DNA from: UBA10649 sp963749905 | Lineage (GTDB): Bacteria; Actinomycetota; Actinomycetes; S36-B12 | Direction: 5' to 3' | NCBI GenBank assembly: GCA_963749905.1 | Contig: CAVVOF010000003.1 | Coordinates: 806,001-870,000 of the forward strand | Length of the DNA stretch: 64,000 bases | Shown here: positions 33,888 through 42,913 of the stretch, piece after piece | Layout: every line of letters begins with the position of its first letter | Numbering within the stretch: the first letter of the stretch is position 1 | Translations under genes and position numbers: made by a program | Notes under the pieces: generated by a model | Told to the model about the DNA's origin: nothing | The model's input: only the letters and a program-made list of their open reading frames with translations | Databases searched by the model: none

Positions 33888-36067
33888 CCACGTACGCCCA
33901 GCCACCGGCGGACACCACGACCGCGATCCGCAGCGACCACCGTCGCCTCGACATCCAGGGGCTGCGGGCGGTGGCCGTCCTGCTGGTGGTGCTGTACCAC
34001 GCGGGGCTGCCGGTGCCCGGCGGCTTCGTCGGTGTCGATGTCTTCTTCGTCATCTCCGGCTACGTGATCACTGCCATGCTGCATCGCGAGTGGCTCGCCC
34101 GCGGCCGACTCGACCTCGGCCGCTTCTACCTGCGCCGATTCCTCCGGCTGACACCCGCGCTCGCCCTGCTCGTCGGCGTCGTGGCGCTCGTCTCGCTGGT
34201 CCTGCAGAACCCGTTCGGTGCCCAGCAGACCACCGCCCGCACCGGCATCGGCGCCATGCTGCTGACCGCCAACTACGTGATCGGGCACTCGAGCGGCAAC
34301 TACTTCGCCGAGGCGGCCATCACGAATCCGCTGCTGCACACCTGGTCGCTCTCGGTGGAGGAGCAGTTCTACCTGGTCTTCCCCGCGCTGCTCGTGCTCG
34401 GCTGGCTGCTCGTGCGCTGGCGGGCGATCGCGCCCGTCGTCCTGGTGAGCGCCATTGCCGTGGGCTCGTTCGCGCTCTCGCTGCTGTGGTCGTACGACGC
34501 GTCCTTCGCGTCCGGGCTGACGGACGTGTTCGGCGGAGCGGCGTCGTTCGCGTACTACTCCAGCATCACCCGGGCGTGGGAGTTCGCCGCTGGGGCACTG
34601 CTCGTCCTCGTGCCCGTCGGCCGCCTGGTCGGCACCGGCGGCCAGCGGCTTGCGCTCGGGCTCGGCGGTGCCGCGCTGATCCTGGTGAGTGCCTTTGCGA
34701 TCAACGACGGCCAGCCGTTCCCCGGCACGATCGCCCTGCTGCCGGTCGCCGGGTCGGTGCTGCTCATCCTCGCGGGCTCTGGACCCGGCGGAGTCGTCAG
34801 CCGAGCGCTGTCTATCCGTCCCATGGTCGCGATCGGGGACCGGTCGTACTCCTGGTACCTGTGGCACTGGCCGTTCATCGTGTTCACCGCGCTGCTCTTC
34901 CCGGGTCGGCCGGTGCTGCTCGTGGTCGCGGCAGCCGCATCGCTGCTGCCGGCGGCTCTGTCGTACCGGTACGTGGAGCAGCCGCTGCGCCGCCACCGGC
35001 CGGCCACCCGGGTGCGCGCCGGCGCGCTGATCGGGACGACCGTCGGCATCCCGCTCGTGCTCTGCACGGCTCTGCTGGTGGGGGCCAACGCCGGCTGGGG
35101 CCTGGCTCCCCCGACCCCCGCGTCCCCCTCCGGTGCTGCGTCAGTCGTGGTCGGGGAGAACCCCCCAACGTCGACCACGACTGACGCAGCATCGGGGACG
35201 GCGGAACTGGAGCCGGAACAGGAAGAGCCCGGCGACGGGGACGGGGGCGGCAGCCTGCGGTCCCAGCACGCCGTCGTGCGGGCTGGCTGCGTCAACACCG
35301 ACCTGGACCCGATCGGCTGCCGCTTCGGCCCCAGCGCCGCGACGGGCACGGTGCTGCTGGCCGGCGACTCCCAGGCCTACGCGCTCGCGGACGGTGTCAT
35401 CGAGGCGGCCGCGGAGATGGGCTACGACACCGTCGCCACCAGTCACACCGGCTGCCCGTTCCTCGCCCGCGAATCCAGCGGCGTGCACAACTACCCGTGT
35501 GCGTCGTGGCAGCAGGAGATCGTCGAGTACGCGCTGCAGACCCGTCCCGCCGCCGTGGTGATCGCGAACCGGTCCGGCGGGTACGTGCGTCCCGACAAGG
35601 ATTGGCGCACCATCGCGCGTGACGACGGCAGCCGCACGGCCGACCAGGACGAGGCCACTGAGCTCTACGCCGATGCCCTGGGCGACGTGGTCACGGAGTT
35701 GAACGACGCGGGCGTGCCCGTCGTGGTGATCGCCTCCGTCCCCGAGATGGTCGGCTTCAGCAACCGCACGTCCCTTCTGTCCGAGGCCTTCGGGTCGCAG
35801 GTGTTCACCGTCGACCGCGCGGACGCCGAGGATGACCGGTCGCCCGCACTGGCTGTGGAGCAGACGCTCGCCGAGCGACTGGCCGGCGTCGTCGTCTACG
35901 ACCCCAACCCCGACCTCTGCTTCGACGACCTGTGCGCGGTGGAGCGGGACGGCGAGCCGGTGTACCAGGACCAGTACCACCTGGCCGTCCCCGGCTCCCT
36001 GCGGCTTGTCGACGGGATCGGCGGCACAATCCGCGATGCGATGGCCGAGGTGTCCTCCGCGCGCTGA
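33884..36067 (+). CDS. OafA-type acyltransferase with C-terminal SGNH domain
   Basis: 727 residues. The acyltransferase-3 membrane domain starts with LDIQGLRAVAVLLVVLYHAG and FVGVDVFFVISGYVIT, with NPLLHTWSLSVEEQFYLVFP and GDRSYSWYLWHWPFIVF later. After about residue 400 there is a low-complexity linker, then an SGNH hydrolase domain: LLAGDSQAYAL (Ser near 495) and DQYHLAVPG (Asp/His near 695-698). Proteins of this design O-acetylate cell-surface glycans. The linker contains a palindromic DNA segment (35134-35191) that is translated in frame. Coupled to the EamA gene by an ATGA overlap. Confidence 0.9.
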   Translation: MTTYAQPPADTTTAIRSDHRRLDIQGLRAVAVLLVVLYHAGLPVPGGFVGVDVFFVISGYVITAMLHREWLARGRLDLGRFYLRRFLRLTPALALLVGVVALVSLVLQNPFGAQQTTARTGIGAMLLTANYVIGHSSGNYFAEAAITNPLLHTWSLSVEEQFYLVFPALLVLGWLLVRWRAIAPVVLVSAIAVGSFALSLLWSYDASFASGLTDVFGGAASFAYYSSITRAWEFAAGALLVLVPVGRLVGTGGQRLALGLGGAALILVSAFAINDGQPFPGTIALLPVAGSVLLILAGSGPGGVVSRALSIRPMVAIGDRSYSWYLWHWPFIVFTALLFPGRPVLLVVAAAASLLPAALSYRYVEQPLRRHRPATRVRAGALIGTTVGIPLVLCTALLVGANAGWGLAPPTPASPSGAASVVVGENPPTSTTTDAASGTAELEPEQEEPGDGDGGGSLRSQHAVVRAGCVNTDLDPIGCRFGPSAATGTVLLAGDSQAYALADGVIEAAAEMGYDTVATSHTGCPFLARESSGVHNYPCASWQQEIVEYALQTRPAAVVIANRSGGYVRPDKDWRTIARDDGSRTADQDEATELYADALGDVVTELNDAGVPVVVIASVPEMVGFSNRTSLLSEAFGSQVFTVDRADAEDDRSPALAVEQTLAERLAGVVVYDPNPDLCFDDLCAVERDGEPVYQDQYHLAVPGSLRLVDGIGGTIRDAMAEVSSAR
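35134..35191. repeat. palindromic element, family D, inside a coding sequence
   Basis: Perfect 20-nt arms (35134-35153 and 35172-35191; TGCTGCGTCAGTCGTGG begins the left arm) enclose an 18-nt loop. It lies in the linker between the membrane and SGNH domains of the acyltransferase and adds about 19 residues rich in Ser, Thr and Val. Its length and arm size match the intergenic palindromes of the window, though the sequence is different. Confidence 0.8.
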
Positions 36068-36089
36068 CTCGGGTCACTAGCCTGTCCGG

Positions 36090-37613
36090 GTGACCCTGCG
36101 GACGAGGACGCTGATTGCGTCAGGCGTGGCCCTGGTGGGCCTCGTCCTCATGGGCGTGGTCCTGCTCTTCCAGTACGGGGTCACCGCGCTCGCCACCGCC
36201 ACGGTACGGGATCTGGTCTCGCCCGCGGTCGACTCCTCTGCCGAGCTGACGCTCGAGCAGGCCAATGCGAGCGGGGCGCTGTCCGACTACATCATGCTCA
36301 ACCGGCCGGAGTCGCTGGACGACTACCGGCAGAGCATCGGCCGGGCCACCACCATCCTCGACGGACTCCGCGACGACCTGGCCGACGATCCAGATCTCAG
36401 CGAGAGCGTCGCCGCAGCCCGCGCCGGTCAGCGCGAGTGGGTCAAGACGGACGCCGAGCCGTCGATCACGCTGATGGAGGCCGGGCGCCGCCAGCGAGCG
36501 ATGCGGGAGACCAACTCCGAGGCGTCCTGGGCCGCGTACGACCAGATGACGCAGTCGTCGTCCGACCTGCACTCCGCCCTCAACGACCAGCGCGACGAGG
36601 TCGAGGCGGCCGTGTCCGCCTTCACGCGCATCCTCGGCATCTCGCTCCTCGTCGTCGGCGTCCTGATTCTCATGGGACTCGGCCTGTTCTTCACCGGTCT
36701 GCGCACCTGGGTGCTGTCACCGCTGCAGCACCTGCGCGACGACCTGCAACGTGCGGCCCGCGAGCCCGGTCACACGAGCCCGATCCGACCCGGCGGCCCA
36801 CCCGAGATCAAGGCGGTCGGCATCGACGCCGAACTGCTCCGACGCAGTCTCGTGCGCGAGATCGACGAGGCCCAGGCGGCCAAGGAGGGGCTGGTCCAGG
36901 ACGCGCCGCTGGTGGCCGCGATGCAGCGCGAGCTGACCGGTCACATCCCCGAACTGCCCGCGACCCTGGCGGTGGCCGGGTCCAGCCAGTCGGCGGAGGG
37001 CGTCGTCGCCGGCGACTGGTGGGACGTCATCCCCCGCCCGGACGGATCCGTGGCGCTGGTGGTGGCCGACGTGTCCGGGCACGGGCCGTCGGCGAGCGTC
37101 AGCGCCCTGCGCGTCCGTTCCATCATGCGGGCGGGCCTGGCGTCGGGACTGCACCCGGATGCCGTCATGGGCATGTCCGCCGACTCCTGCGTCGACGACA
37201 CCCACTTCGTGACCGCCATCGCGATCGTGATCGACAGCGCCTCGGGCACGCTCACCTGGTGCAACGCGGGGCACCACCCCGCGATCCTGGTCACCCGCGA
37301 CAAGGAGGCGTCCCTGCTGGAACCGACCGGCCCGCTCATCTCCGCGATCGGCGGCGAGTGGACGGTGCGCACCCAGTTCTTCCGCGCTGGCGACGTGGTG
37401 GTGAGCTTCACCGATGGCCTCGTCGAGTCCCGGAATGCGGACGGTGACGAGCTCGAGTCCGCCATGGTCTCCCAGCTGATCCGGGGCATGGACGCCCCGG
37501 TTCGCGAGCATCCGGAGGAGCTCATCTCCCAGCTGCTGGCGCAGGTGCGGCACCGGGCCGCGGACTGGCGGCGCGACGACGTGACGGTGCTCGCCGCGTC
37601 CCGTCGATCCTGA
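36090..37613 (+). CDS. PP2C-type (SpoIIE/RsbU) phosphatase with membrane sensor
   Basis: 507 residues. One N-terminal helix, an extracytoplasmic helical sensor region of about 140 residues, a second helix (ISLLVVGVLILMGLGLFF) and a HAMP-like segment lead to a SpoIIE phosphatase domain. GDWWDVI, VADVSGHGPSASV and TDGLVESRN carry the metal-binding Asp residues. Such proteins dephosphorylate anti-anti-sigma factors in stress signalling; no partner is nearby. GTG at 36090 is exactly 6 bases after TAGCCT (36078-36083), a leaderless pattern. Confidence 0.88.
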   Translation: MTLRTRTLIASGVALVGLVLMGVVLLFQYGVTALATATVRDLVSPAVDSSAELTLEQANASGALSDYIMLNRPESLDDYRQSIGRATTILDGLRDDLADDPDLSESVAAARAGQREWVKTDAEPSITLMEAGRRQRAMRETNSEASWAAYDQMTQSSSDLHSALNDQRDEVEAAVSAFTRILGISLLVVGVLILMGLGLFFTGLRTWVLSPLQHLRDDLQRAAREPGHTSPIRPGGPPEIKAVGIDAELLRRSLVREIDEAQAAKEGLVQDAPLVAAMQRELTGHIPELPATLAVAGSSQSAEGVVAGDWWDVIPRPDGSVALVVADVSGHGPSASVSALRVRSIMRAGLASGLHPDAVMGMSADSCVDDTHFVTAIAIVIDSASGTLTWCNAGHHPAILVTRDKEASLLEPTGPLISAIGGEWTVRTQFFRAGDVVVSFTDGLVESRNADGDELESAMVSQLIRGMDAPVREHPEELISQLLAQVRHRAADWRRDDVTVLAASRRS

Positions 37614-37680
37614 GCGCACGGACACGGCGGCGGAATCCGTCGTTTTGGGCTGGCGCGGAGCCGCATGGCACCATGTCCGG

Positions 37681-38935
37681 ATGCGCCGACTGACAGCCAT
37701 TGCCAGCCTGACCGCCCTCGGAGTCCTTGTCTCCACCCTCCTCGCCGCCCCAGCCGCACAGGCCGCGCCCGATCTCCGCGGGACCACCGTGCAGCGGGAC
37801 CTGTTTGGGATGCACGTGTTCAACGTCCAGAACGGCCAGTGGCCGACCGTGCCGATCGGCTCGCTGCGGCTGTGGGACAACGAGACCACCTGGGCGCAGA
37901 TCGAGCCGGCCCAGGACCAGTTCAACTGGGCCAAGCTCGACGCCGCGGTGGCCAACGCCGAGAAGAACGGCGTGACGGACATCCTGATGGTGCTCGCCGG
38001 CACGCCCGCCTGGGCGTCCGACGATCCCGCGTCGGGCGGCGCCGCAGGCGTGCTGCCGGGCGCGGCCGGGATGCCGAAGGACCTCCACGACTGGAACGAC
38101 TGGGTTCGACGCGGTCGCCACGCGCTACAAGGGCCGGATCACCGCGTACCAGCCGTGGAACGAGGCCAACCTCGGCACCTTCTCCACCGGCAGCGCCGAC
38201 AGAGATGGCCGAGCTGACCAAGCGCGCCTACGACATCGTCAGGCCATCGACCCGAATGCGACCATCGTCGCGCCGAGCATGGGCACCCGGCTGGGGAACG
38301 GTGCCGTTCAGCAAGGCGACCAGTTCTACTCGGCGTTCCTGCGGGAGTTGAAGGCGCGCGGCTGGCCGGTCGACGTGTGGTCCGCCCACACCTACCCGTC
38401 CTCCCTCGGCACTCCCGTCGATCGGGCCGGGCTGGCCAAGGGCTACCTGGCGGTCCTGCAGGCAGCGGGCGCGCCGAATCTGCCGATCTGGGACACCGAG
38501 AACAACTTCGGCCTCGCTGGCCCCGGGCCGACGAACCCGGATCAGGACATCGTCGACTCGCGCGCCTACAGCTGGACGGCACGCACGTACCTCGACGCGC
38601 TGCGCCTCGGCATCAGCCGCGTGTACTGGTACGCGTGGGGACCGGAGAACGACCTCGTCGGCATCCAGATGTACCCGGGCACGCCGGCCGCCACGTCGTA
38701 CGCGACCCTGCAGGACTGGATCGTCGGTGCGACGTTCAACAAGTGCAAGGGTGCTGCCGCCGTGACCTGCACGTTCACCCGCAGTGGCGTCAAGTCCAAG
38801 ATCGTCTACGCAGAGGTGGGCCGGAAGTCCTTCAAGACCAAGGGCTACTCCCAGCAGTGCAGCCTGGACGGCGTCTGCAAGCCGATCACCAAGAAGAAGA
38901 TCCGCATCGCGGGCCCCGTCCTGCTGAAGAAGTAA
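37681..38935 (+). pseudogene. secreted glycoside hydrolase (GH39/GH5-like), multiple frameshifts
   Basis: The N-terminus has a signal peptide ending AQAA, then FGMHVFNVQNGQWPTVP and LRLWDNETTWAQIEP, a TIM-barrel glycosidase opening. The acid/base motif PWNEANLGTF follows in a second frame, and TENNFGLAGPG with the rest of the barrel in another. Three indels within 140 bp explain this: an extra base near 38105, an extra base near 38211 and a missing base near 38242. Repaired, it is about 417 residues with a Cys-containing basic C-terminal domain. Function is inferred from the fold only. ATG is 6 bases after CACCAT. Confidence 0.82.
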
Positions 38936-38945
38936 CCGCTCCGAA

Positions 38946-39015
38946 CCTTCGCGAGTGTGCGCTCGTCGTCGCTCTGACCTCCGTCAGAGCGACGACGGGC
39001 GCACACTCGCGAAGG
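38946..39015. repeat. palindromic element, family A copy 2
   Basis: 33-nt arms (38946-38978, 38983-39015) with a 4-nt loop and one T/G mismatch; the core is the same as at 6689 (TTCGCGAGTGTGCGC). It lies between the convergent glycosidase and DUF559 genes and is placed as a bidirectional terminator would be: 10 bp after one stop, 8 bp from the other. Confidence 0.9.
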
Positions 39016-39023
39016 GGTGGGGG

Positions 39024-39905
39024 CTAGCGGCGGCGGGTCATGGCCCGTCGGACCAACTCGCACATGCGCTCCGGATGCTTCAGGTCGGCGGCCGTGAAGA
39101 CGATCACGCGATAGCCGGCGTCCTGCAGCAGGTTCCGGCGCAGGGCATCGCGTCGGCGCTGATCCTCCGGCAGATGCACCTGGCCGTCGTACTCGATGAT
39201 GACGCGGTGCTCCTCGAGCAGCAGGTCCACCCGAGCAAGCCAGGTGTCGCCCGTGTACACGTCGACGTTGCAGCGCGGTCGCGGCAGACGTCCGGTCATG
39301 AGCACGACACGAACGAGGGACTCACCCGGGGACTCCGCACCCGGATCCAGCATGCGCAGCGCCAGCCGTGCGGTCTTGACCCCGCGACGCCCGTGGGCCC
39401 AGTGGCACATCCGGCGCAGTTCGTCGTGGGTGGCGAGCGCCCGGCGCAGGATGACGTCGCCCATGGCGACGAGGTACCCCAACGGCACCTCCGCCGCGCA
39501 GTCGACCCACGTCCGCGCAGACGTGGTGATGGGTCGCCCGTCGAGTACCTGGACGTGCTCGGCCGGCAGGCGTAGTCGACGCCCCCGAACTCCCTGACGA
39601 CGCGAGTGCGACGAACCGGCCGTCACCGCCAGCGATGCCCGGCCAACGGCGTCCGTCCGCCACGGTGGCAGCGGCAGGCCCCACGCCCAGGCGGCAGTCA
39701 AGTCCGTCAGCACCACGTCCTGCGGGCAGCCGACCAGTCCGGCGTCGACCCGCGTCTCGGGCTCGTCAGCTACGTCGCGACGCACCCGCACCCCTGGGCT
39801 CGGTGTGGCGAACTGCTGCGCACGGACCTGCCGAGCGGAGAGGCCACCTCCGCCATCAGCGTGGACGGCGAAGACGGCCGGTGTGTCGTGGTTGGTGTGT
39901 CGCAT
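39024..39905 (-). CDS. DUF559-like protein (nuclease-fold C-terminus)
   Basis: 293 residues. A central region resembling AbiEi-type proteins (RTWVDCAAEVPLGYLVAMGD; ILRRALATHDELRRM) leads to a C-terminal DUF559 domain: TWLARVDLLLEEHRVIIEYDG, then QRRRDALRRNLLQDAGYRVI. The D...E-x-D pattern fits a Vsr/restriction-endonuclease-like fold. Members are common in actinobacteria and of unknown function. No partner antitoxin or toxin is seen. The gene is bracketed by family A palindromes on both sides (38946 and 40004). ATG at 39905; the frame upstream is low-complexity and crosses the palindrome. Confidence 0.75.
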   Translation of the reverse strand: MRHTNHDTPAVFAVHADGGGGLSARQVRAQQFATPSPGVRVRRDVADEPETRVDAGLVGCPQDVVLTDLTAAWAWGLPLPPWRTDAVGRASLAVTAGSSHSRRQGVRGRRLRLPAEHVQVLDGRPITTSARTWVDCAAEVPLGYLVAMGDVILRRALATHDELRRMCHWAHGRRGVKTARLALRMLDPGAESPGESLVRVVLMTGRLPRPRCNVDVYTGDTWLARVDLLLEEHRVIIEYDGQVHLPEDQRRRDALRRNLLQDAGYRVIVFTAADLKHPERMCELVRRAMTRRR

Positions 39906-40003
39906 CCGCGTACGGTCGACGCCGGTGGCAGTGAGCGACAGCGGACACCGCGCGCCTGTGGACGCCCGACACGCCCGTCCCGCCCTGCGACAAACCCGGC
40001 CAC

Positions 40004-40075
40004 CCCTTCGCGAGTGTGCGCCCGTCGTCGCTCTGACCCCCGTCAAAGCGACGACGGGCGCACACTCGCGAAGGG
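40004..40075. repeat. palindromic element, family A copy 3
   Basis: 34-nt arms (40004-40037, 40042-40075), with two mismatches next to the 4-nt loop. Compared with copy 1 the arm has C in place of T at the seventeenth base of the core, and the opposite arm has the matching G for A, so pairing is kept. It lies 8 bp after the SDR gene's stop on the minus strand. Confidence 0.9.
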
Positions 40076-40083
40076 CTGTGGGG

Positions 40084-40857
40084 CTAGCGTTCCTCGGCGA
40101 TCGAGTTGCCGCCATCGACGACGAGGCACTGACCGGTGACATAGGCCGCGCCCGGCGTGCACAGGAACGCGATCACACTGGCCACCTCCTCCGGGGTGGC
40201 ACTGCGCCCCACGGGCACCCGCAGCCCCTGGGCCGCCTCGTGCTCCGTCTGCGAGCCGGTCGCGATCCAGCCTGGCGCCACCGCATTCGCGGTGATTCCC
40301 ACGCGTCCGTAGTCCACCGCTATCGACCGGGCCAGCCCGACCATGGCGGCTTTCGCCGCCGCGTACGTCACCTCGTCACGCATGGCCATCACCGGCCCGG
40401 TCACGCTGGTCACGTTGACCACCCGCCCCCAGCCCTGCAGGTGCGGCAGCGCGGCCCGCGTCACGAGGAACGCGGTGTCCAGGTTGCGCTCCAGGCCGGT
40501 ACGCCACGTCGTCAGGGAGGTGCCGCCGAGCCCACCCGACTCGGCCTCGGACCCGACGCTGACCATCCCGGCGTTGTTCACCACGATGTCGAGCCGGCCA
40601 TGCGCGTCGGCCACCTCCGCCACCAGGCCCGCCGCCGCCTCCTCGTCGGTCAGGTCAGCGACGTGTCCGGACGCGCGGAACGACCGGGCGGTCAGCTCCG
40701 CAGCCCGCTCATGGATCCGATCGGTCGTTGCCGCGACCGCGACCGACGCACCGAGTTCCGCCAGCAGGTTCGCGGTGGCGAGCCCGATGCCGGACGGCGA
40801 CCCCGCACCGGTGACGAGCGCTACCCGGCCGGCGAGGTCGAACGCCGCTGGTGTCAC
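40084..40857 (-). CDS. short-chain dehydrogenase/reductase
   Basis: 257 residues. VALVTGAGSPSGIGLA binds the nucleotide, NNAG follows, and Ser (VNVTSVTG), Tyr and Lys (TYAAAKAAM) form the catalytic set. ANAVAPGWIATG and GQCLVVDGGNS are the usual C-terminal motifs of classical SDRs of the FabG type. The GTG start overlaps the aminotransferase stop (GTGA), so it probably acts on the same substrate, for example reducing the aldehyde or ketone formed there; that is an inference. Confidence 0.88.
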   Translation of the reverse strand: MTPAAFDLAGRVALVTGAGSPSGIGLATANLLAELGASVAVAATTDRIHERAAELTARSFRASGHVADLTDEEAAAGLVAEVADAHGRLDIVVNNAGMVSVGSEAESGGLGGTSLTTWRTGLERNLDTAFLVTRAALPHLQGWGRVVNVTSVTGPVMAMRDEVTYAAAKAAMVGLARSIAVDYGRVGITANAVAPGWIATGSQTEHEAAQGLRVPVGRSATPEEVASVIAFLCTPGAAYVTGQCLVVDGGNSIAEER

Positions 40858-42215
40858 GACTCCATCAACTGCCGGACGGCCTCACGGAACAGCACCGTGT
40901 GCAGCTCGACATCGGACGTCATCGTGGCCGGGCACATGAGCGCCATGTTGTGGAACGGCGTCATCAGCACGCCGCGGTTCGACATGAACAGGTGCAGGTA
41001 CTCCTCGATGTCGTCGTCATGCGCGGCAGCCGACTCCGTTCCGGTGCGCGGCGCCGGTCGGCAGAACCGGTACTCGGCGCGCGCCCCGAGCTGCGCGATC
41101 GACCACGGCACGTCGAACTCGTCCAGGGTCGCGTCGACCCCCTCGCGGAAGGCCGTCGCCAGGGAGATCATGTGCTCGAACGCGGCATCCGTCAGGACCT
41201 CGCCCAGCGTGGCGCGCATCGCCGCGGTCGACAGCACGTTGCCGGCGAGCGTGCCGCCGACGCCACCCACGTCCACGAGGTCGACCTCCGCATGCGAGCG
41301 CACGATGGCGGCCACCTCCTCCGTGATCCCGTAGGCCCCCGTCGGGATGCCGCCGCCGATGCTCTTGCCGATGACGAAGATGTCCGGCTGCAGGCCCCAC
41401 GCCGCGGTGCAGCCGCCCGGGCCGGCGGAGATCGTGTGCGTCTCGTCGATGAGCAGCAGAGTCCCGTACTTCGTGCACAGTTCGCGCACGCCCTCGAGGA
41501 AGCCCGGCTCCGGCAGGACGATGCCGATGTTGGTCAGCGCCGGCTCCATGACGAGAACGGCGACGTCGCCATGGGCCAGCCCAGCCTCGACTGAAGCGAG
41601 GTCGTTGAACTCGGCGACGCGCGTGGTCTCGCTGACGTGCACGGCCGGCGCGACGTTGCCCCCGCGTGGCTCCGTGCGGCCGCCCTCCCCGGCGATGACG
41701 AACGTCTCGTCGACCGACCCGTGGTAGCAGTACGAGAAGGCCATCACCTTCGGGCGCCCAGTCACGAGGCGGGCCAGCCGCAGCGCCCAGCGATTCGCGT
41801 CGGTCGCCGTCAGGCTGTACGACCACAGCGGCATGCCGAAGCGCCTTGTCAGTTCCGCCGCCACCCATTCCGCATCGACACTGGGCATCATCGTCGTGAT
41901 GCCGCCGTCTACGGCGATCCGTTGCTGCACCGCCGCGACGGTGGCGGCTGGCGAGTGACCGGCCATCGAGCCGGTGTCGCCCAGGGCGAAGTCGACGTAC
42001 TCGTTGCCGTCGATGTCCGTGACCCGGTTGCCGTGCGCGGTCGCGAGATACAGGGGGTAGCCCCCGGACCACTTGTTCATCCACGTCATGGGGACCCGGC
42101 CGAACAAGTGGTCGGCGGCCTCGAACGCCGCCCGCGAGTTCGCCGTGCGCCCGTGGTGGGTGGCGCGCTCGTGCTCGAGCAGCTCGGCAAGGCGCTGGCG
42201 GTCGATGGCGGGCAC
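40854..42215 (-). CDS. class III aminotransferase (glutamate-1-semialdehyde aminomutase-like)
   Basis: 453 residues. GNRVTDIDGNEYVDFALGDTGSMAGHSP, SLTATDANRWALRLARLVTGR, LLLIDETHTISAG and the PLP-lysine motif FVIGKSIGGGIPTGAYGI define a fold type I class III aminotransferase near glutamate-1-semialdehyde aminomutase. It is not a heme-pathway HemL: the usual SGTEA is replaced by SLTATDAN. A second member of the group, broken, is at 51671. GTG 42215 has AGGAG 5 bases upstream. Coupled to the SDR gene. Confidence 0.87.
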   Translation of the reverse strand: MPAIDRQRLAELLEHERATHHGRTANSRAAFEAADHLFGRVPMTWMNKWSGGYPLYLATAHGNRVTDIDGNEYVDFALGDTGSMAGHSPAATVAAVQQRIAVDGGITTMMPSVDAEWVAAELTRRFGMPLWSYSLTATDANRWALRLARLVTGRPKVMAFSYCYHGSVDETFVIAGEGGRTEPRGGNVAPAVHVSETTRVAEFNDLASVEAGLAHGDVAVLVMEPALTNIGIVLPEPGFLEGVRELCTKYGTLLLIDETHTISAGPGGCTAAWGLQPDIFVIGKSIGGGIPTGAYGITEEVAAIVRSHAEVDLVDVGGVGGTLAGNVLSTAAMRATLGEVLTDAAFEHMISLATAFREGVDATLDEFDVPWSIAQLGARAEYRFCRPAPRTGTESAAAHDDDIEEYLHLFMSNRGVLMTPFHNMALMCPATMTSDVELHTVLFREAVRQLMES

Positions 42216-42347
42216 GGGGACTCCTGACGTCGGTGGATGCTGGATGGATTCAACCAATCCCGAGGCCCGGAGTCAGGCCATCGCACGGACGCGTGGGTGG
42301 GTCGGCCGCCGTCGCACGCTCCGTCGCGTACATGGCAGGCTTGCGCC

Positions 42348-42896
42348 GTGCCCGACCCGCAGCAGACCGAGCCTTCCCCTCCCGCGCGGTTGCTCAAGGT
42401 CCGTGCCTTCGGCGTGGACTTCGATGTCCATCGGCTGGTCTACGCGACGATCATCCTGATGACCGCGCTGGCCATCTACGACGAGGGCACGACTCCCTTC
42501 AAGCGCGATCCGCTGCTCGAGATGTTCGGCATCGCGATCGCTCCGCTGTTCGCCCTCGCGATGGCGCACGCGTTCTCGGATGCGATCGACATGCAGATCC
42601 GCTACGGGCGACGGCTCACCGGGCGTGACCGGCGCCACCTGCTGGCCGAGAACCTCGAGTACATGTACGTCGCCATCCCGCCGCTGCTGCTGGCAGCAGT
42701 CCTGGCGATCGCCGGACTGGACGCGAACGACGTGGTCGGCATCGTGCAGCTGCTCGGCACGCTCAGCCTGGCCCTGTGGGGCGTCGTCGCGGCCCGGGCC
42801 GCGAACCTCTCCGGCTGGAAGCAGGCCCGGTTCGGCGTGAGCTACGCGCTCATGGGACTGATCGTCATCGGCGTCGAACTGGCGCTGACCCACTGA
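42348..42896 (+). CDS. uncharacterised membrane protein
   Basis: 182 residues, four membrane helices: VYATIILMTALAIYDEG, MFGIAIAPLFALAMAHAFSDA, a third LLAAVLAIAGL and a fourth ALMGLIVIGVELALTH. Conserved charged residues lie in the loops (SDAIDMQIRYGRRLTGRDRRHLLAENLEYMYV, in parts). I do not recognise the family. GTG 42348 lies 6 bases after CAGGCT, so it may be leaderless. Confidence 0.65.
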   Translation: MPDPQQTEPSPPARLLKVRAFGVDFDVHRLVYATIILMTALAIYDEGTTPFKRDPLLEMFGIAIAPLFALAMAHAFSDAIDMQIRYGRRLTGRDRRHLLAENLEYMYVAIPPLLLAAVLAIAGLDANDVVGIVQLLGTLSLALWGVVAARAANLSGWKQARFGVSYALMGLIVIGVELALTH

Positions 42897-42913
42897 CCGG
42901 CGCCTGGGGCGCC

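Noticed and set aside
6689..40075. Terminal inverted repeats of insertion sequences
   Set aside because: Each element is one self-contained hairpin. No transposase lies between copies and no target duplications are visible.
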